Origin: Hydractinia symbiolongicarpus
Taxonomy: Eukaryota; Cnidaria; Hydrozoa; Anthoathecata; Hydractiniidae
Length of the DNA stretch: 64,000 nt
Direction of reading: 5' to 3'
NCBI RefSeq assembly: GCF_029227915.1
Contig: NC_079889.1
Span: forward strand, 2,854,001-2,918,000
The position numbers and the translations under genes were made by a program. Below, in pieces: positions 57,138-64,000 of the stretch (within the stretch, counting starts at the first letter, position 1; every line of letters starts with the position of its first letter). The notes below the pieces were generated by a model. It searched no databases, was not told the DNA's origin, and saw only the letters and a list, made by a program, of their open reading frames with translations.

Positions 57138-57922
57138 ATGTCGTCGTAAGTTATTTTCAACGCAGGAGCCATCGAGACACTATCCAATAACCAGGATCAA
57201 CCTATGTTTAAAAGGGCTGATTTAGGGCGGTTCGTGGGCATTGAAAATGTTAGACAGTGTGGCCTCGATAATCAAATGATATCAACAAGAGAAGAAATAG
57301 AAGGAGGTGTATGTAGTACATATGCCCCAAATGAAGGCAAAAATCCGCATGATGTCTTTGTCACATTGAACGGAGCCTTGGAAATTTTTCGCCGTTCCAG
57401 GAAACCCAAGGCTGCAGGAGTCATCAAATGGCTGGCCAGGGCAGGTGTCCAAAAACAACGGGATGCAATTGATTCCTCGGTGACAAAATTGAGGATAGAG
57501 ATAGCCAGCTCGTGGCACTCGGGGATGAGCTCAAGGATAGGGATGAACAACTTAGTTCTCTTAAGAAAGACAACTCGGAACTACAGCATAGGCATTTTCC
57601 GCACCGATATCAATATGATACTGTGCTATGTGTGGTTGATAAAAAAGATCCTCACGAACATCGAAAAAAAGGCATACATAAGCACTACATGATCCGATGC
57701 CAGCGTAGGCAACTCAGTGCAAGAATAAGCACGTTAGGGGAGATTTTCCCCGAGATGACTGTGAGGAAACCGGAATGCGATGATCTGAATGCCGTACATG
57801 CCTGGTGCCGATTCAGAGACGATACCCTAGGCATTGAGAATTATTACCTAAATCACTTCACATTACCCGAAAATGATACGCGGGATCTATTCGAGGGGAT
57901 GTTTGACATTAACATGTTGTAA
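57138..57922 (+). pseudogene. Second MSV199/BRO-N protein with DUF3627-like C-terminus
   Basis: Start ATG at 57138 is followed at the fourth codon by TAA; the frame then continues IFNAGAIETLSN, MFKRADLGRFVGIENV, PHDVFVTLNGALEIFRRSR, AGVIKWLARAGVQK. After a frame change near 57490, KDNSELQHRHFPHRYQYDTV and HYMIRCQRRQLSARISTLGE give a C-terminal domain like that paired with MSV199 in viral proteins; stop at 57922. A coiled stretch (DELKDRDEQLSSLKKD) links the halves. Paralog of the gene just upstream. Confidence 0.6.
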
Positions 57923-57990
57923 GCGGGCGCTAATTTTAATACTTAAAAGAGTATTAAAATTATCATTTTTGACCCTTATGGCTCCGAGAT

Positions 57991-58317
57991 ATGAGGTATT
58001 GCAAAATCAAAAAGATGGAAGCATATGTACAAAAAAAGCAATTTACAAGGGATTACGACATCCGCGTACCTGTACTGCGATACTGCATAAAGGCAGGGTC
58101 GGTGACTGGCTATTGCCCTACCTGCCTGGAAAGTTTTATGTATCGAAATGGGGAATACTATGAAGGATTTGAGTACCCTACAGACGACGCTCTTCAACAC
58201 AGGGTATGGTCGGGAAGGAAAGCATGGGCCACTCTCGCCAGACGTGAGAACGATGAGGATCTAGAGGATGATATTCAAACCCTAGGGCTCCATTGTGTTT
58301 CGGTTAAAGAGAATTAG
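57991..58317 (+). CDS. Hypothetical Polinton protein, 108 aa
   Basis: MRYCKIKKMEAYVQKKQF start, a CPTC pair, an acidic Tyr/Glu-rich middle (NGEYYEGFEYPTDDA) and RRENDEDLEDDIQTLG. An alternative start is ATG at 57978 in another frame, giving an overlapping short frame. Not recognised. Confidence 0.4.
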   Translation: MRYCKIKKMEAYVQKKQFTRDYDIRVPVLRYCIKAGSVTGYCPTCLESFMYRNGEYYEGFEYPTDDALQHRVWSGRKAWATLARRENDEDLEDDIQTLGLHCVSVKEN

Positions 58318-58382
58318 TACGGGGCACTCTGTTACGAGGTCATCAAAGATAAAGGCTTGAAGCTATCGGATTTGGCTGATTA

Positions 58383-58875
58383 CTATTATATTATTATTAA
58401 CAATTTATTTTACATTGACGTGTAAAAAAAAAAATCTAGCTTCTCGGGAAAAGTCGCTAATTAAAGTCAATGAAGAAGGCAATTAATTTAGTTAATTTGA
58501 CTTCTTTGCTTTGCATACCATCATCCTGAAATAAAGGATGGTTAGACTATAGCTTTTATTTTTGAGATCCTATATATTGCAAGGAAGTGGTATGCCAGAA
58601 AATTCGGGAAAAAAAACAACAAAACAAACCGCAAAATGCTATAAATACTAAATAAAAGTCTGCCTGTCAAATAAAACCTAATCCATTAATATACGGTTTG
58701 CACAACCTACAAGGGCAACTTTCTGGATTCCATTTCTTAATTTTTGACTTAAACTCTTGTAACGTTTCAGATGTTTTTATATTTGATGGTATCATCTGCC
58801 ACAATTTTGGCGCGAAATTTGAGATAGTTTCAGTGCCATAAGTAGACGTTTTTTCTGTGCGATAGCAAAGTTCTA
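58383..58875 (-). mobile_element. 5'-truncated LINE insertion in the Polinton
   Basis: On the minus strand, the end of a LINE polyprotein is open from about 58868 to a stop near 58677: STYGTETISNFAPKLWQMIP, then PESCPCRLCKPYINGLGFI. It is followed by a 3' region ending in a TAATAATAATA-type tail near 58383-58402. This is the usual look of a CR1/L2-like 3' fragment. It cuts into the small minus-strand gene that ends near 58880. Confidence 0.7.
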
Positions 58876-58879
58876 CCTT

Positions 58880-59131
58880 TTATTGCATCTCCCGCTGTCC
58901 AGCAAACCAATCCAATTTGGCCTGCCTGTCCCGTATCCATTGGGTCTGGGCATCATTGAGCTTTTCCATGGCCTCATCGTGTCTTTTCCTCTCCACTTCC
59001 CCGTGTCCGGATAGTTTGGTAAATAGAAGGTTCGTACCACTAAAGGCCAATGCATTTATCGAAGCACCGGCTACTATTACAGCGATAGTGGTCATCTTTA
59101 TTTCAGTACTCAATGCTATGAAATCTACCAT
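58880..59131 (-). CDS. Small Polinton protein, transmembrane plus coiled coil, truncated by LINE
   Basis: 83 residues: MVDFIALSTEIKMTTIAVIV, an Ala-rich hydrophobic stretch, then charged helix ERKRHDEAMEKLNDAQTQWI. The C-terminus stops right where LINE sequence begins, so it is probably cut short. Sits just downstream of the capsid gene on the same strand. Confidence 0.55.
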   Translation of the reverse strand: MVDFIALSTEIKMTTIAVIVAGASINALAFSGTNLLFTKLSGHGEVERKRHDEAMEKLNDAQTQWIRDRQAKLDWFAGQREMQ

Positions 59132-59134
59132 CTA

Positions 59135-60379
59135 AGATATTCAGCTGCGCGTCCTGTAGGAGGTAAACATAGTACCTGAAATCCCCAGTTCCGTCAGCCT
59201 TCTAGGTCATGTGGAGGGTGATTCCGTCACTAAGCCTTTGCAGGGGTCTTCCAGAACCATGCAGGCCGTCGTCGGGGCTCGCTCTGAAATCGACGAACAA
59301 CGGATATCTTTCGTTGAAGAAATGCCCAATGGTCACATTGAACTCATGGGCACCGAAAATGTTCACGATGTGTTCGAGGTGGTCCTTGGGAAACATGACA
59401 TGGCTAAAAAGTTCATTACGCTCACCCTCCACCGTGACGGTGATTTTCTCAATATTGGGGTTTAGAACACTTCTTTGACTTTAGCATATGGCTTCGCTTT
59501 CCCGAGGTCTATGAAGAGTAGCAAAACACCTTTGAGGCTTTCCGCGGGAGTGTCAATTTGAAGTTTGTATGAGGTATCTGCTTTTTTCATGGTAACGACC
59601 TTGCTTCTTAGGATTCGTTCATACGGCAAAGCGAGTCTCGCATACCTTGTCATCATGGCACTCACGAGACCTTCATGAGTGATCTTGTCGAACTCCAGCC
59701 TAATGTTGGTGATCTTGTAGGCGGAGTCAGCAGCCTTGGCTGCCGTGCTTTTCGAGGCTGCTGTCCCTGCATCTTTGATCACGTCGGCATGTGCCGCGAA
59801 ATGCAGGACAAATTGGAGGCGGTCGTACAATGCCGCCTGATAAAACGGAAGATCTCTCGTTAACTCAAACATCTTGCCCAAGAGCACGCAGAAAGTGTTG
59901 CCATATGCGGCGACAATCACCTTCTCCTCATCCGTCCCCACGTGATCACTGGCCTTGACTTGCAGGGCCCGGATTGTTCCATCGTTTGGGTTGATGGCGT
60001 CCAGGATAAGGTTGTTATCACGATCGAACTTGGGTAACCACAAGTCCCGGTACACTGCCAGAAGGCTGTAATCAGATACATTTTGTACCTCGTTAATGTT
60101 CAACGTAATGCGCAGGTTCTTCACCAGGCTTTTGCCTATATTCGATACGATCGTACGCTTTGTATTGGTCCCCGTCAGCGTTAGGTCAAATAAGAGCTTT
60201 ATGCTGCCCGGGAGAATGACATCATTCTGGGGCATGTTCGGGATATCCACATAAAGGTCTTCATTCTGGTTGATGGTTGAGGGTATATGGCTAATCTGAA
60301 CCCTCTGTTTTCTGCTTTTGACACAAAAAAGCTGCTTAATTTCCGCATATGTGTCTAGGGTAGTGCCGAATGTACTCAT
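59135..60379 (-). pseudogene. Polinton major capsid protein (double jelly-roll type), frameshifted
   Basis: A 305-residue frame from ATG at 60379 to TAA at 59462, then a one-base frame change leading into 59461-59202 (HEFNVTIGHFFNERYPLFVD, RASPDDGLHGSG), an in-frame stop at about 59202 and a tail DFRYYVYLLQDAQLN to about 59135. Beta-rich, with no transmembrane part; opening MSTFGTTLDTYAEIKQLFCV. Identity rests on its resemblance to Polinton capsid proteins and its context; fold prediction was not possible here. It starts 34 bp from a divergent gene. Confidence 0.7.
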
Positions 60380-60413
60380 GTTTATTATATATAGATGGAA
60401 ATCTTCTAATAAA
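60380..60413. promoter_or_regulatory. Very short divergent promoter
   Basis: Only 34 bases separate the capsid ATG (minus) and the next ATG (plus). The interval is AT-rich with TTTATTATATATAG, a possible shared TATA element. Confidence 0.4.
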
Positions 60414-60860
60414 ATGGCTGATAACCCAGTATTTACGCATGAGGAAGATCTTGATAGGGGTAGTGGGGATGATAAGGAAGATACGCCATCAACGCAACAA
60501 CTCCCTGGAACATCGGGGACTTCAACGCCCGGACAACAGTCGGCTGCGCGTAAGCGATTGAGGTTGGGTACGGAGTCGGCCGAGAGTACATTATTTAAAT
60601 CGAAGGTTGATAGCTTCTACACAAATCTTAGGGATGGCCTGGGATTGACGCCTAATGCGACACATTACGACAGGTTTAAAATGGGGGAGGATAACCAACT
60701 TGTCGTTAAAAAGATTGTGACGGGGAAAAATTCGTTACCGGAAGTAGTACTCACGTTGCAAGATGGTAACTTTCCAACTTGTAAACAGCTCCAGAGGTTG
60801 TTAGGTAGTACGCGTATGAAGGCCATTGGTTTTGATGAATATCAAACACCCAACAAATAG
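60414..60860 (+). CDS. Hypothetical Polinton protein, 148 aa
   Basis: Starts MADNPVFTHEEDLDRGSGDD, with a low-complexity Thr/Ser/Gly/Gln region, then KRLRLGTESAE and a compact C-terminal half (FYTNLRDGLGLTPNATHYDR, KQLQRLLGSTRMKAIGFDEY). Intact. The in-frame ATG at 60414 was preferred over an upstream extension that would run through the divergent promoter. Its end overlaps the next gene by 26 bases. Confidence 0.6.
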   Translation: MADNPVFTHEEDLDRGSGDDKEDTPSTQQLPGTSGTSTPGQQSAARKRLRLGTESAESTLFKSKVDSFYTNLRDGLGLTPNATHYDRFKMGEDNQLVVKKIVTGKNSLPEVVLTLQDGNFPTCKQLQRLLGSTRMKAIGFDEYQTPNK

Positions 60861-61756
60861 GAATAGGATTGATGTCCTCGTGAATAAGGGTGAGGAGGAA
60901 GAGGCATCGGGTGAGATTATTCAGATGGAAACAATAGAACCCTTGGAAAATCTTACGTACAGCCTGCAAGATTTTGTCGATACTTCGTTTGTTAACAATG
61001 ATGACGTCGAGGACATTAATATAGGAGGAATAAAGTCCGAAACTGAAACCTTACAGAATAACATTAAAAAATTAAAGGATACGATTATTAAATATGATGT
61101 GAAATCAAGACAAAGGAGGCGAGGGTAAAAGAACTCAAGAAGGAGAAGGCCGGGAGGCAAAGGGATAAAGAAATTAACAAACTTGAGAAGGATATTGATC
61201 AATTGAAAAAGAATAGAAAGTTGCGCCGGGTAGACACGGACTACTTTCCTCCGAGATTTTTAAGCATATGAAAAATATCAAGGCCGAGTTGATGAAAATC
61301 ACCGCAGATAACATGCCTTTGCTGGAGAAGCTTAAAACCCTATTCAGGGAACATGGTATAACTATAGCGAGCATAGTGTCTGCCATTGGACTGCTTGTTT
61401 ACACTATTGTACTATCCGTTACGGAAGGTTCTGCCGCGGCTGGTGCTGCGGGATGAAGTGCTGCAGGAGGTTGAGGAAAAGGCTTTGTAGAGAAGCAGCT
61501 TGAAATGCTCGGAAACTTCCTTAAATATCTGACAGGCAAGGCAGGTGCTGCATTACCCGGCATCATCGGTACGGTTGTCTTCTTCTTTCTGAGGGTAGCA
61601 TCAACTATCGTCGAGTATGCGGCTAAGTGTATGTACATGTTTATTGCGGCTGCCGCCGGGTTTATGGTGCTATATGTTGGAAAGGTGTACTATGAACTAT
61701 TTTTTAAGCCATATAGAGGCAATGATGATTCTTACCCCCGTTGTGACCGCAATTAA
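60835..61756 (+). pseudogene. Acidic coiled-coil protein with two C-terminal membrane segments, broken
   Basis: Begins MNIKHPTNRNRIDVLVNKGE with an acidic EEEEASGEIIQMETIE part. After frame changes near 61110 and 61250 it goes through a coiled coil (INKLEKDIDQLKKNRKL; NIKAELMKITADNMPLLEKL) to two hydrophobic segments, ITIASIVSAIGLLVYTIVL (about 61345-61410) and later LPGIIGTVVFFFLRVASTIV and YMFIAAAAGFMVLYVG (about 61550-61690). Two TGA codons at 61454 and 61472 interrupt it. Likely a virion or membrane component. Confidence 0.5.
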
Positions 61757-61769
61757 TCACTTAATTATT

Positions 61770-62040
61770 ATGGGAGTTGTCCGGGCGATGTAGTATGATC
61801 GGGAGGAGTGGGTGGCACGGCATGCCTGGGGTGTGTGTATGGCATAGCCTGTATGGTATGATCGGAAGGTGTAGGTGGTATGGTATGTTTTGTGGTATGC
61901 TTGGGAGGCGTAGTATGTGGTATAGGTGGTATTAAGGTGGTATAGTATGCTAAGGTGTTTTGATAGTATGCTTGGGCGGTGTAGTATGCTTAGGAGGTGT
62001 GGTATGCTTCGGAGGTGGTTTGATAGCCCTCTCCGTATGA
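61770..62040. repeat. Degenerate GGTGTGGTATGCTTGGGAGG minisatellite
   Basis: About 270 bases of G/T-rich units of 18-20 bases. On the minus strand the least decayed units encode PPKHTTPPKHTT, so this may be the Pro/Thr/His-rich tail of the neighbouring minus-strand protein. Confidence 0.6.
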
Positions 62041-62059
62041 ATAAGCTTGTTATTCACAT

Positions 62060-62750
62060 CAACTTGGACCCCCCACATTAACATTGACAGGTGCTATGAG
62101 GATGTTGTCGTTGTAACACAATTTTGCCTATGCGCAAGTTCATGTCCGAGAGCAGCATATACACGCTTGGTATAACCGCACAATTTACTGGAGTTCGGGC
62201 ATATTGCAGCACCTTCTGAAATTCAATAATGTCATGGCCTACGTTCTCCTGACGTGCTACCATGGCCTCAAATCTTTGCAATAGGATCTTCCTTGCTGTG
62301 TAGTTGTCTGCACCAGATCCTATCAGAGATGCTTTGGTCCCTGCTTGCCATCCTAGCAATAAGACCACGTAAACCCTGATACTCTCGCTTAGCTTGGTCA
62401 AACCCTCCGATGTCAAACCCTGACTTGTCGGAATGATAAACTTCGCCCAATCACCATAGAGTTGGGGCCACCATCTGCCGTTGGTGAGTGACGACATGAC
62501 AGCTTTAAACTTGTACAAAGCATTGGCATCCGCACCGTATTTGCGGCATACCTGTGCGTATCCAGAGGTTGAGTAGGGATTTGTGTACTGGGAAAACCCA
62601 TCATCATAAGGCATGGGGACCTTCATTCTTGTCAATATACGACGCATTTGGTAATAGGCGTGGAATTTAAAGATCGAATTGATAAGGGGTACCGAGCACG
62701 TCAGATGGTTGGCTGAGAAAATAGGAACAAGATGAAAGCAATAAGAAAAC
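62060..62750 (-). CDS. Alpha-helical Polinton protein, probable virion component
   Basis: Long frame (62791-62078). The likely start is within it, at MRRILTRMKVPMPYDDGFSQ; the 40 codons before look non-homologous. Followed by LYKFKAVMSSLTNGRWWPQL, ESIRVYVVLLLGWQAGTKAS and SVYMLLSDMNLRIGKI. A frame change near 62110 probably led into the PPKHTT repeat tail. Not recognised beyond context. Confidence 0.5.
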
Positions 62751-62802
62751 AGGGCGCAAGGCTGTGAAATTGTATGTAACTCCGGTGACATTTCCAGCAG
62801 AT

Positions 62803-64000
62803 TACAAGTGTTTTTGGTAAATCAGCTTTGAGTGAGCAGCATAAACAACGTTCCCACACTCTTGACATTGGGATGTCCACATACCTAGGTTTTCTTTTTC
62901 ACGACAGCCCTGACCGGAATATTTTTCAAGAAAAGTTGACATCCTACTTCTCAGGCTCAAGCCTGTAAGGGGGCTTTTTAGCTATGAAAGGTTTTACCAA
63001 ACTCATCACAAGATCCGATGAAGTCTTAGATAAATCAATTTTTCGGCGATCCTTTTCATGTTTGATTGAAAACAGCGATAACGAATTGCAGCGAAGGTAA
63101 GAATGAATCATTGTCCAGCGACAAGTCAAGGCTTTGGAAGAAACTCTAGCCATCTTCATGTCCATGACATCTGTACCCCCTTTGGTACAGTCATAGAATT
63201 TGATTATCGCAGGCTTGCAGATGTCGTCATTCTTGGTTATCACCATCAGCGTGTATTGGCATTGCCGGAAGTTAAAATTAAAAATAAAAAAACTGGAACG
63301 GTTTTTGATATTGTTCCACTGAATGCAACATTACCAGCAGTGTCAGAGAAAAGATTTTTAAATTTATGCATGGATTGTTCAAAAAGACCTCGAGCATAAA
63401 GCCAGGCGATAAACGCAAAAAAATTCACGGTAGGTCAATGGTGGGATGTAGGTACTTCTACCGAAACAGACACGGGGCTCAGGTAAATTATCCTTTGCAA
63501 ACTGGATTTTGCTGTCGACGTGCTTCACAACAAGCTCAACCATCTCAACTGGAAACAAAACATTGAAGGCATAAGCTACGGAATCTATATCAGGAGAAGC
63601 CTCGTTGAGACAGGTTCAATCGGCGCTATATCGAAGTTCTTCGTCGACACACAGAGGATTTTCTCTGTATTTGAATTTGTCTTGGTACCCAAATAACCAG
63701 TTAGAACTTCAGCTTTGTTTTTGTCTTCAACCATGCCAAAGTCGTGTTTATTGAGATAAGAATTTATTGATGAAATTTACCAAACGCACCCGAGTAAGTA
63801 GTTTTAGTGGTCGCCTTCGGTCATTACCGTCATTGTTGGTATCATTATCATTAGAGACATATTTATCATCACTACTAGTATCACTATCACTTTCCACAGC
63901 TGCAGTTTCAATGTTACCATTATCATATATTTTAGCAAGATCCTTATTGTTTTCAACTTCATCATCTTTATTTTCAACAAAATGTAAAATATCTTCCACG
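62803..64000 (-). pseudogene. piggyBac-type transposase, internally deleted, extends past right edge
   Basis: Minus-strand pieces in N-to-C order: an acidic N-terminus (63999-63748) ending RRRPLKLLTRVRLVNFINKF; KAEVLTGYLGTKTN; VLFPVEMVELVVKHVDSKIQ; TYREFFAFIAWLYARGL (63428-63246 and frames around it); NVAFSGTISKTV; then KPAIIKFYDCTKGGTDVMDM (63215-63150) and a C-terminal Cys-rich CREKENLGMWTSQCQECG near 62900. These match the usual order of piggyBac (DDE_Tnp_1_7) proteins. The stretch that should hold most of the catalytic core, between the SGTISKT piece and KPAIIK, is missing, and stops and frameshifts occur. Confidence 0.7.

Larger units (their letters stand above)
49550..62800. mobile_element. 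Degenerate Polinton/Maverick (adintovirus-like) element
   Basis: About 13 kb, clearly GC-richer and more densely coding than both flanks. Hallmarks in it: protein-primed type B DNA polymerase, A32-like packaging ATPase, double-jelly-roll-type capsid protein, MSV199-type proteins and several small membrane proteins. Gene order is + from 49.5 to 58.3 kb, - at 58.9-60.4, + at 60.4-61.8 and - at 62.0-62.8. Integrase and cysteine protease were not found. Frameshifts, stops, a polymerase deletion and a LINE insertion show it is an old defective copy. Confidence 0.8.

Noticed and set aside
59209-59478. Plus-strand frames opposite the capsid gene
   Set aside because: Shadows of the minus-strand capsid coding sequence.
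61440-61475. Two TGA codons inside an otherwise open frame, suggesting stop-codon recoding
   Set aside because: Other genes of the element are broken by TAA, TAG and frameshifts as well, so plain decay explains it.
63103-63399. 98-codon plus-strand frame at the right edge
   Set aside because: Antisense to piggyBac transposase pieces, which have matching motifs in order.
1-64000. tRNA, rRNA and CRISPR searches by eye
   Set aside because: No cloverleaf with A/B boxes, no rRNA-like stretch and no regular repeat-spacer array was seen.

Overview
The window looks like nuclear DNA of an AT-rich invertebrate animal. Genes are split by many introns with GT/AG borders and pyrimidine-rich acceptors, and the spaces between them are full of LINE, DNA-transposon, MITE and Polinton remains. 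A cnidarian, perhaps a hydrozoan, would fit, but that is inference: no species marker was recognised.

Left part (1-17.4 kb, minus strand). Two tandem, related, intron-rich genes encode cell-surface-type proteins built from fibronectin-III-like domains. In the complete one (gene A, 17387 down to 5879) eleven exons were joined by hand. Every splice phase closes and the result is a 506-residue type I membrane protein: signal peptide, four cysteine-rich FN3-like domains, a short linker, one transmembrane helix and a very short cytoplasmic tail. The second (gene B, 2700 down past base 1) repeats the same exon plan and runs off the left edge. A decayed LINE lies in one intron of gene A, and dispersed repeats fill others.

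Middle (17.4-49.5 kb). This stretch is mostly non-genic repeat sequence: palindromes, MITEs with TA or TTA target duplications, a family with CCTCGT(T/C)CCCAGG ends, a TTCGCGAA-rich family and microsatellites. One intact gene is seen, a 304-residue secreted Lys-rich protein of unknown function (29132-30046). At 40.5-44.6 kb there are broken transposon coding fragments: a conserved fragment inside a TTA-flanked element, a YqaJ-type nuclease, and a THAP-like finger with a coiled coil.

Right part (49.5-62.8 kb). A block visibly richer in GC is a degenerate Polinton/Maverick (adintovirus-like) element. In order it holds a protein-primed family-B DNA polymerase, small membrane proteins, a 482-bp tandem duplication carrying a 117-residue gene, a zinc-ribbon protein, an A32-like packaging ATPase, two MSV199/BRO-N-like proteins (one joined to a nuclease-like region), a double-jelly-roll-type major capsid gene on the minus strand, and further virion-like small proteins. 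Most large genes carry frameshifts or stops, the polymerase lacks its motif C region, and no integrase or protease was found, so the copy is dead as a unit. A 5'-truncated LINE is inserted in it. At the right edge (62.8-64 kb) lies an internally deleted piggyBac transposase on the minus strand.
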